From Acanthamoeba castellanii str. Neff (Eukaryota; Discosea; Longamoebia; Acanthamoebidae): a DNA stretch of 64,000 nucleotides. Shown piece after piece: positions 31,572 through 41,341 of the stretch (its first letter is position 1; each line of letters opens with the position of its first letter). The translations under genes and the position numbers were made by a program. A model generated the notes under the pieces. That model ran no database searches. It was not told where the DNA came from and saw only the letters and a program-made list of their open reading frames with translations. The DNA lies in assembly GCF_000313135.1 (NCBI RefSeq), contig NW_004457712.1, positions 361,294-425,293 of the forward strand, in the 5' to 3' direction.

Positions 31572-34500
31572 ATGCGTGTCACAGCACTCACGTTTGTCTG
31601 GTTGGCGCTTGCTGTCCTGTGGGTCTGCGGACCGTATCCTGTGCGATCGACTCTTGTCGCCTACTACAGCTTTGATGGTATCTCTCCCTCCTCCTTCCCT
31701 CTGTTTATGGCAACTCCTTAACTGTTTGCGTGCTGCAGGAGCTACAAACGCAACTGTGGAAGGGCTGAGTGGCTACTGCCCCAGTGTTGCGAGCCGTATG
31801 TTGATCTTGTCAAGCCACCAAGATACGGTGAGCGCTAAACAGACCAGCACTTCTAACGTGGCATTTCTCCAACCTTTGCAGCCGGTCAGATGACAGGACC
31901 CAGCATCACGTCGATAGGGTGCATGTCCGGTGACTGCCTTGTCCCCGCCACCGGATCAATGCGTACCAGCCCAGCTCGTTTAACTCCGAAAGTCGTATTT
32001 TAACGTTTTGACAACTGGCACTATAATGTCCCAGGGGTGAAGCAGAAGATGTTTCAGAGGGTCACCGTGGCCAATGTGATATCTTTCAGCCTTTGGGTGC
32101 GACCATCAGCGGCAGTGGCGGACAAAGCAACCTACATTCTCTTCCAACCCAACTTGGTTCAGATAATGTATCTACCAGGAGGCCTGTACCCCTCACAGGT
32201 ATGCGCTCCCTACTCCGCTTACCTTTGGGACTTCGCTTATGCGGCATTGACTAAGATGCGGCCCTGCAGATAACGTTTTTACTCTTTCACTCCATCCAAG
32301 CCAGTTCCGTGGTGTTTGCAAACATCACTCTGCAGCCCAGTGAGAGTTATCACCTGGCGTTCATTTATGACGGTGAGAAGCTGTGCATCCACGTCAACAA
32401 CACCCTCGCCTCGGTACCACACCCACCTTCAATCTGCTCCTTCCCACACTGCTGCAGTAATCGCTCACTCGATTGCAACAACTTGATCAGAATTGCATGG
32501 CGCAGCCTGGGGTGACACTATCGGACTCTGAAGCTGGCTTGGATGTAGGTTCCAACTACAACGCCGCGCAATCAAGTTGGAAGGGCACCATTGATGAGGT
32601 TCGCTGTTGGATCTTCGTTCCTCCCAACAAATTGACACTTGGTGCACGAAGCTGCTCACCACCTTACGCCACACTCCAACCCAACAGCTTAAAATTTACG
32701 ATCACGCCCTCAGCCCAATTGAGCTTGCGCTCCTCAGTAGCTCCGCAGCCACAGCCAACGATGTGCCAACCTCGCAGTTTGGTACGCATTAAATTTTGGC
32801 GCCTGATCACCGGTACACACAACTAACAGCATTGATCATTAATGGCGCAGAGGTCGATGGAACCATCTTGTCAGCAACGTCGTATACTGTGCCAGCCTAC
32901 CAAAATGTCACCCTGACAGCGGTGGTGAACGACTCCGGCAAGGCCTTCTCTGGCGCTCCGCAGGGCATCGGATACGCCGACGGGTTCGGTTACACATGGC
33001 AGGCCCTCAGCACCACCTGCGGCGGCATCACGATCACCTCACCAAGGTCGAGGAGCACGCAGATGTCCTTCAATGATGTCAGCTCCGCCACGGTAAACAC
33101 CCCTAACCTAAATGACATGTCACACACGCCCTGACTGACCTGAGAATGACGCACCACAGTTGAAGTTGTGCGTGTCCGACGGTGAGATTGCCCGCGAGAT
33201 GACACTGGCACTGAGTGCGTCGGCTAGCAAGCCCATACTTCTTCGGCAACCAGCCTCTGTCGTCCAAGTTCCAGGTTCGACTTTCTATGCGCTCGACTCC
33301 TGTCCTTAATGACGTAACTCACTGCACGTGGGGGTCACAGCTGGGGCAGTGGACTATGCGATCTCTGTGGAGGGCAGGAGCTTGCCGCCTCCTTTGTACC
33401 AGTGGCAGATGCTGGCGAATGTCACTGTCAACCAGACCTCGCTGGCCACACGCAGCCTCTACAGCGAGTTGCTGCAGGAGCATCCGTCTGACATTCACTA
33501 TTCGATGTTGGTGGCACGAGGAGTGATGGTGGCTCGGGTGGAAGTCCAAGTCGAGGTAAATCTCCCCGGATTCATGGAGAACAGTACCTGGGGTCTCACC
33601 GTGAAACAACTACAGGACTTCGTTACGATCCCTGGCGCCACGTTCAGCACGCTGCTTGTCAACGGGACCGACGAATGGGACGGCTCCACGGTCAGGTGTC
33701 TGCTCTACACCACTGGCGGCACCACGTTCACCAACAACTTCACCGTCGTGATCGGATCGGCCCTGCCCACCACGTACACTGCACTCCACACTTCGACATC
33801 TACACTTTGCCTTGGCTGACTACCGCTCGGCGGGTCACAGTGGCGGCGATTCGGGGTCGGACGATGCAGCGCTGATTGGAGGCATTGTTGGGGGCGTGGG
33901 CGGAGGCCTGCTCGCGTGCCTCTTGCTGCTCCTGGTGATCGCTGTAGCGTTGGTGGCCACCCGACGGCGGAAGGCAGCCTACCATAAGCTCAGGCAGCCG
34001 GACTACGAGGAGGTGGCGTTCGGCGACGTCAAGGGCGACGTCACCCTGCCCAAGAAGCAGGCCGAGGTAATCGATATGCCACAACCATGATACAAACTCT
34101 GATTGGACGCACCACTCACTGCGAGTGTTGCGATTGGTCTTTGGCGGCGCACCAGGAGTATCGGCAACTGGAACAGCTGCTGGCCAATCCAGACCATCGA
34201 CTCGCCCTCGCCATCTGCGAAGTTGCCAGCATTGGCGAGCGAGACGCTGTACGCCCCCCCCCCAAGCCTTCGCCCCTAATGGCTCACCCCGAGATTGCTC
34301 ACTTGACTGTACCGGGCACAGGTATACCGGGCGCTGCTGCGAGTGCTGGCAGGCCAGTTCCAGGCCTACAACTTCATCGCGCGCACCATCACTCTCGAGG
34401 TGGCATCGGCCGACGAGGAGGGCACACTGTTCCGGTCCAACAGCGCGGCGGCCAAGCTCTTCACCCTCTACATGAAACAGATCGCGCTCAAGTATCTGTG

Positions 34501-35809
34501 GCACGTGTTGGTGCTGTCGCTCCACGCGCTCAACGACAACGCCGTCGACAACGACCACAGTGCGTACCCTATCCTGACCTGTTGATGAAGTGTCCAATCA
34601 TGACAATGGTGACTGACGCCAAGACATTGCAGGAGCCAAAGACGCATCGTCTTCGTCGTCTTACAGCAGCTCTCGCGTGTTTGGCAACAAGTACAAGGTT
34701 GACCGTGACATTGATCCAGAAGCCGAAGGGAGTGATTCAATGTCGATGGACATCCTGGGAGCATCATCCATGGAGCTTGACCCTCAGGTTTATAACACCA
34801 GAACTTTATCTCGGCTGAGTACTTGCACATCTGACCCCTGGCCCATACTACACCCTGTCACGGCAGAAACTGGACGAGGCGTCAGATCTGGACATCAACA
34901 CTCTCGAGCTCTGGCTCACCGCTCAGAAAATGCTCAAGCTCATCTTGCAGAGCGAGAAGCTCCTGCCGCAGGAGCTGCGCCTGCTCATCCGCCGCATTCA
35001 CGATGACGTACGCCCTTTTTGGCCTCCTTTGATTTAAGTTGCACTCGGCATGGATTGGGCTCACAGGTTCACGGACACACAGGTGACAGAGAAGTTCAGC
35101 GACGAGGCAGTATTCCGGGCCATGGGCGGGTTCTTCTTCCTGCGCCTCATCTGCCCGGCCCTCCTTGCGCCCCAGCTCCATGGCCTCCTCGATGAGCCGC
35201 CTCACCCCGTAAAGAGTTTCCCCCTCCAGCTGCTCGTGCGCTTATGATGCTCACTCAGTTGGTGTGTGGGTTGTTGCCTGATGATGGACAGATGGCGCAG
35301 CGGCAGTTGATCCTGGTGACCAAGGTGCTCCAGAACTTGGCCAACGACACTCTGCCCGGCGCCAAAGAGGTACTGAATCATCGGCAATCATCCCTCTGTC
35401 GGCTTGCATCTGGCCTGACTCAGTTGCTCCCATTTTTATAAGGCGTATATGGAGCGGCTCAACGCGTTCATCGTGTCCAACAAGCCCGCCCTTGGTCGCT
35501 TCTACGATCAGATCGTGGACCACCCCGACCACGGCAAGCTCACCGACCTCGCCGTATGGATTTCTCTTTTTCTCTCCTGGCTGCTTTGTTCGTTTTCATT
35601 TCTTGGCTCACCGCAGCGTGTATTAGGTGCCGGCACGAGTGCGCAACGATGCACTCATCAAGCTGCGGGCGTTTTTGGAGGCCAACCTTGCCGGCGTGGA
35701 GGCCCACCTCCGTGCTGCCAGCGATGATGGCGATGAAGGCGAAGACATTGTGCGGGAGCTGCGGAACCTATTGGACAAGGAGCCGGCATCGCCGCTCGAA
35801 CGAGTATAA
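31572..35809 (+). CDS. Receptor-type RasGAP, copy 3 (fully traced, 944 residues)
   Basis: Twenty exons, all in phase: 31572-31677, 31739-31795, 31882-31962, 32035-32198, 32270-32413, 32491-32598, 32688-32781, 32851-33092, 33160-33274, 33341-33555, 33616-33773, 33841-34066, 34156-34248, 34322-34559, 34633-34787, 34867-35007, 35083-35208, 35292-35369, 35443-35553, 35627-35809. Domains: signal peptide 1-26; LamG about 29-250 (YHLAFIYDGEKLCIHVNN, KIYDHALSPIELALL); PKD-like about 255-370 (LKLCVSDGEIARE); Ig-like about 370-495 with a conserved R-C-L-L-Y; membrane span about 505-535; RasGAP 571-944. The probable arginine finger is R639 in G-T-L-F-R-S-N-S, and FFFLRLICPALLAP carries the Ras-contact helix. 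Juxtamembrane tyrosines are Y542 (YHKL) and Y550 (DYEEV). An acidic Ser-rich insertion splits the GAP domain. The C-terminus is L-E-R-V. The protein is probably a cell-surface receptor that turns off Ras-type GTPases; the ligand is unknown. Confidence 0.9.
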
Positions 35810-35989
35810 AAAATCATAATCAAGACGCAACTGTGTTTTTGTGAGCCCTCAGCGGAGAGTTGATTGTAGTGCCCCAATGAACGCTCCCTAGGAGCTTGAA
35901 GTTTTGATCACTGGGAGCATGGTGCCAGCCTCTGGATTAACTCCTGATCACTTCCACCACCATCACACAGGTACACCACAGCCATGGTC

Positions 35990-36490
35990 TTGTCATCAAT
36001 TGATTTAGGAACTTGGGGCAGAAGATGTTGAGTGCTAGTACAGCTGCCAACAGCTCTGTGCAGTGGATAGGCCAGTTGGTCTACACCCCCATGAAGCTCC
36101 CTCTGGCCTTCTCACACATCTCAGGTACTCAGTTGCCCCAGCCACAGCCACTGGCATCAGTCTGAATCCACACTGCCTTGGCAATGGGTTGATTGAACCT
36201 GTCAGTGGGCCAGCCCCAGAACCTCAGCACACTGGGGAAGGGCACTGTCTGTGGTACCAGGCCTGGGTTGAATCTCCTCACATCAGCAATGAGCTGCTCC
36301 TCATTGCTGATGTGAGCTGGTAGCCTCTGTTTGCTGTTCCCAAACTTCTTGGGGCAGGCTTTGGCCAGGTGTGGACTGCTGCATACAAAACACACCAGCC
36401 TTTTTATTGCTCTCTTGGTGGTCTCACTAGGGGTGGCAGCCAGAGGGAGCAGCATTAATGCTGTTGAAGCCAACTTGACTGGCCACACAC
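35990..36490 (-). mobile_element. Decayed DIRS-like retroelement fragment (RNase H part)
   Basis: Read on the minus strand from about 36488, one frame gives a zinc-knuckle-like C-F-V-C-S-S-P-H-L-A-K-A-C, then FNQPIAKAVWIQTDASGCGW followed by a TGA. After the TGA and a TAG the same frame continues with HCTELLAAVLALNIFCPKF. The pairing of T-D-A-S-x-x-G-W-G with H-x-x-x-E-L-L-A-A-V-x-A-L is typical of the RNase H region of DIRS/Ngaro-type and related retroelements. The two in-frame stops and the short span show it is a dead remnant. No termini or target-site duplication were identified. Confidence 0.65.
36277..36316. repeat. 17-bp perfect inverted repeat with 6-nt loop
   Basis: CTCACATCAGCAATGAG (36277-36293) is followed by a 6-nt spacer and its exact reverse complement (36300-36316). 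It lies inside the retroelement remnant and could form a hairpin or cruciform. Confidence 0.9.
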
Positions 36491-37078
36491 CCCATGCCTG
36501 GCCAGCCCTCCCCTTCCTCCAGCCACTCCAAAAAACCTTGGTCTTGCCCTTGAGCCAACAAATGCACTTGGCCCTTGACCTGGCTCTTAGTCAGGAGTGG
36601 CTGGTAAGTCTATCCTGGTTATGAGGAAACTGTAGAAGCAGGGATGCAGAAGCACCTTGTTCTTGGCCATGAGAGCAAGGCTCACCAGGTGATATGGCAC
36701 ACGTTTCTGGTTTTAGACAGAAACTCCACATTCTCCTTTTTTGGCTTTGTTGCGCTTTTTAAATGTTCAGTCCTTCCTGATACATCGTGAGCTGCCAACC
36801 AAACTCCGCGGGAGCCCCCTTGGCTCCTTGACACAACAACGACACACAAGATGGAACCCTAGGGCGGAGCTCCGGAACATTCCGACAAAACTTGCCTCGC
36901 CAATCGGGCGAGTTTGACGCGAGAGCGCTTGTTCCTACTGGCTTATGTCAAGACCAACCGGAATCGGAGATGTTTGCCAACGTTCTTCGCTTTTGCCCCG
37001 AGACCGGAATACTCTCTTGCCAAGTCCAACAAGGGAGGTTCACTCGCAAGTGCTTGTTGTGTTTGTTCTGAGTCAGCC

Positions 37079-40000
37079 ATGCGTGTAAGCCGCACACCAC
37101 TCTCTTTGGTGTTGGTGTTTTTTGTTGTGTGGACCTGCGCACCTTGCCCTGTGCAATCAACTCTGGTAGCTTACTACAGCTTTGATGGTACCTAACCCCC
37201 TCTCCCTCCTCTCTTGCAAATGCAAGGAACTAACAAATAACACAGGAGCGACAAACCAAACCGTGGAGGGGCTGAGCGGCTACTGCCCCAACATTGTAGG
37301 ACGTGCGTAGCAGAGTTGTGGTGCGGGAAACCATTAACTAACTGATCTCTGTAACTTTTGCAGCGGGCAAGCTGAGCGGACCCAGCATCACGTCCACCGG
37401 GTGCCTGTCTGGCGATTGTCTTTTCTCCGCGGCTGGATCAATGAGTGCGTACCTGCCACACACCATGTTAATTAACTCCGTAATAATCAGAAGCTTAATC
37501 AACACAATTGTGTCGACCACTCGCAGAAATGACCCAGAAAGTGTTTCAGAGGGTCGCCGTGGCCAAGGCGATCTCTGTCAGCCTTTGGGTGCGTCCATCC
37601 GCGGCAGTGGCAGACGGAGCCAGCATCCTTGTTTACCAACCCTACTTGACGTCGATATCATACTTTCCCGGTGCCACCCCATTGGTACGCTCTCCCTGAT
37701 TCCATTCACTCTCGGTAGAGGCCGCCGGCGCGCTAACTCAGTGTATGGCCTGCAGGTCACATGTGCTATTTATTCCAGCACCCAAGGCAGCGGCCAGGTG
37801 TTTCTTCCCTTCAGTTTTCTGCCTGATGTGAGTTATCACCTGGCGTGCGTCTACGATGGTGAGAAGCTGTGCATCCACATCAACAACACCCTCGCCATGG
37901 TACCACGCCTTCTATTCCCACAGCCACTAACTTAATCGCTCACTGGACTGCAACTTGACCAGAACTGCGCGCTGAGCCCCGGTTTCACATTTTCAGACGC
38001 CAACCCTGATTGGGAGGTGGGTACCGCTACCAGCTTCGAGGTGTATCGGTGGAGAGGCACCATTGACGAGGTTCGTTGTTGATCCCCACAAACTTCAATG
38101 GACGATGCTATTTACCACACACTACACACAACTTCGCAGTTCAAGATCTATGACCACGCCCTCACCCCAACTGAGCTTGTGCTGCTTAGCGGCGCCACAG
38201 CCACTGCCAACGATGCACCAACAGTCAATTTCGGTACGCAATTGTAGCCCTGTACGTACGATTGAGGTGAACAGCTAACAGATCTGATGGCTTAACGGCG
38301 CAGAGGCCGATGGAACGATCTTGTCAACTACGTCGTACACCACGCAGCCCTTCATCAACTTCACCATGAAGGCGGCAGTGACCGACTCTGGGCAGGCATT
38401 CTCTGGCGCTCCTCATGAGAGCGAATATGCCAAGAGGTTCACCTACGCATGGCAGGCCCTCAGCACCACCTGCGGCGGCGTTACGATCAGTTCACCAGCG
38501 TTGAGTAGCACGCAGATGTTCTTCAACGAAATCAGCGCCGCCACGGTACCGCATCAGCTTCTACAACCACACTTACCCAAGCATACCTCTGAAACGCTGG
38601 ACATTGTGTGGCACAACAGTTGAAGTTGTGCGTGTCGGACGGCGAGATTGCCCACGAGGTGGCATTGGCGCTGACCGCATCGGCCAGCAAGCCTGAACTG
38701 ATCCGGCAACCACCTTCTGTGGTTCAAGTTCCGGGTATGTCTCCACGCCTATCTCTACTTCGCGCTGCTCAACTCACTGCACGTGGTGCCACAGCTGGAG
38801 CAGTGGACTACGCCATTTCCGTGGAGGGCAGAAGCTGGCCGCCACCGTCGTACCAATGGCAGATGCTGGTCAATGTCACCGTCAACCGGACCTCGAATCC
38901 GGTCAACATCACTACACGCGGTCTCTACGGTGACATGCTGCCGGTACGTGGCCGACCTACAGCCAATTGTTCTTTTGTTGATAGGGCTCGCAGCTCACGA
39001 CGCTGCGGGCAGGCGGATCCGGTGAGCATCGTCTTTTCGATGATGACGGAGCGAAGCCGGATGGAAGCTCGAGAGGAAGTCCAAGTCGAGGTACCCATTC
39101 AACAGAAAATGTGGACATTCTGCATTGTCCTTGTAACCGGTCTCCATCATCAGGACTTTGTGCCGATCCCTGGCGCCACGTTCAGCACGCTGCTTGTCAA
39201 CGGGACCGACGAATGGGACGGTTCCACGGTCAGATGCTTGCTCTACACCACTGGCGGCACCACAGCCACCAACAACTTCACTGTCATGATCGGATCGGCC
39301 TTGCCCACCACGTACTGCATCACGACCACCTTTGCCTTCCTGCGTTTGTTATCTTGACTAACTGCCAGGAGACAGTGGTAGTGATTCGGATGACGCGGCG
39401 TTGATCGGAGGCATTGTCGGTGGCGTGGGCGCAGGCCTGCTTGTGTGCCTCCTGCTGCTCCTGCTGATTGCCGCCGTGTTGGTCGCCACTCGGCGCCGGC
39501 GAGGAGCCTATCGGAAGCTCAGTCAGCCGGACTACGAGGAGGTGGCGTTCGGCGACGTCAAGGGCGACGTCACCCTGCCCAAGAAGCAGGCCGAGGTAAT
39601 TGATGCCAAGCCACGATACAAACTCTGATTGGACGCAACACTCACTTGTGATTGGTCTTTGGCGGCGCACCAGGAGTATCGGCAACTGGAACAGCTGCTG
39701 GCCAATCCAGACCATCGGCTTGCCCTCGCCATCTGCGAAGTTGCCGGCATGGGCGAGCGCGACACGGTACGCCCTCCCAACTATGGCCTTCGATGGAGAT
39801 GGCCATTCCCTTCTGGCTGGTGGCTCACACGACGGGGAATGGCAGATGTACCGGGCGCTTCTGCGAGTGCTGGCAGGCCAGTTCCAGGCCTACAACTTCA
39901 TCGCGCGCACCATCACGCTTGAGGTGGCGTCGGCGGACGAGGAGGGCACGCTGTTCCGGTCCAACAGCGCGGCGGCCAAGCTCTTCACGCTGTACATGAA

Positions 40001-41294
40001 ACAGATCGCGCTCAAGTATCTGTGGCACGTGTTGGTGCTGTCGCTCCACGCGCTCAACGACAACGCCGTCGACAACGACCACAGTGCGTATTCCACCCTG
40101 CTGAAGTGTCCAATCATGACAATGGTGACTGACGCCAAGACATTGCAGGAGCCAAAGACGCATCGTCTTCGTCGTCTTACAGCAGCTCTCGCGTGTTCGG
40201 CAACAAGTACAAGGTCGACCGCGACATCAATGTGGAGGATGAAGAGAGCGGTTCTGTGTCGATGGACATCCTGGGCGCGTCATCAATGGAGCTCGACCCT
40301 CAGGTTTGGAACCATAACTAATCCATGCTGGCTGAACACTTGCAGACATCTGACTCGAGTCTGATGTGAATGCACATGGCAGAAACTGGACGAGGCGTCG
40401 GACCTGGACATCAACACGCTCGAGCTCTGGCTCACCGCTCAGAAAATGCTCAAAGTCATCATGCAGAGCGAGAAGAGCCTGCCGCAGGAGCTGCGCCTGC
40501 TCATCCGCCGCATTCACGATGACGTACGTCTTTGTTTGCTCGGTACCCTGATTGTTGGCGAGACTAACAGGCGCGTGATGACAAACAGGTGACGGAGAAG
40601 TTCAGCGACGAGGCCGTGTTCAGGGCCATGGGCGGGTTCTTCTTCCTGCGCCTCATCTGTCCGGCACTTCTTGCGCCCCAGCTGCACGGCCTTCTCGACG
40701 AGCCGCCTCACCCCGTACATTCCCGCAAAGCTGAAAGCACATGATGATCGCCAGCCAATCTGCAAATCTCAACGATCGATTTGTGGTGGGGAGGACAGAT
40801 GGCGCAGCGACAGCTGATCCTGGTGACCAAGGTGCTCCAGAACCTGGCCAACGACACCCTGCCCGGCGCCAAGGAGGTATCTACTTCACCGCCCTTTTTC
40901 TCAACCTTCATCCCGCATTGACCAACACTCAACCATACACAGGCGTACATGGAGCGGCTCAACGCGTTCATCGTGTCCAACAAGCCCGCCCTCGGTCGCT
41001 TCTACGATCAGATCGTGGACCACCCGGAGCGCGGCAAGCTCACCGACATCACCGTACGTCACCACACCGCACCCTGTCCGTCACACTGCAACTCACCCAA
41101 TTCGACTGCCCGGGGGCTTTTAAAAGGTGCCAACACGAGCGCGCAATGATGCGCTCATCAAGTTGCGCTCCTTCCTGGAGGCCAACCTCGGCAAAGTTGA
41201 AGCCGCGCTGAAGGACGATGGCGAAGACGAGGCAGAGGAGGTCATTGCCGAACTGCGTCGCATCCTACACAAGGACTCCGGAGATCAGGTGTAG
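37079..41294 (+). CDS. Receptor-type RasGAP, copy 4
   Basis: Fourth array copy. The start ATG at 37079-37081 gives signal peptide MRVSRTPLSLVLVFFVVWTC. The LamG part includes LVAYYSFDG, SVSLWVRPSAAVADGASILV, YHLACVYDGEKLCIHINN and KIYDHALTPTELVLL. The PKD-like part has LKLCVSDGEIAHEVALALT; the Ig-like part has IPGATFSTLLVNGTDEWDGS. The membrane span is near 39395-39490, followed by RRRRGAYRKL and DYEEVAFGDVKGDVTLPKKQ. The RasGAP part has LFRSNSAAAKLFTLYMKQ and FFFLRLICPALLAP, and ends LHKDSGDQV, stop TAG 41292-41294. Its introns resemble copy 3 at 39596-39673 and 40084-40148 but copy 2 at 40524-40588, while the C-terminus resembles copy 1. It ends 47 bases from the convergent RasGEF stop. Confidence 0.86.
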
Positions 41295-41341
41295 GCAAAG
41301 GCGTTGTTCTATTTGAAGGATATACATTACGGTGTATTTGC

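Larger units (their letters stand above)
35810..37078. other. Long spacer between array copies 3 and 4
   Basis: This spacer is 1.27 kb, against 151 and 252 bases between the other copies. Its composition differs (lower GC, frequent CAG/CTG-type words), and it contains the DIRS-like remnant annotated separately and a 17-bp inverted repeat. The last 200 bases before copy 4 probably carry its promoter. Confidence 0.6.
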
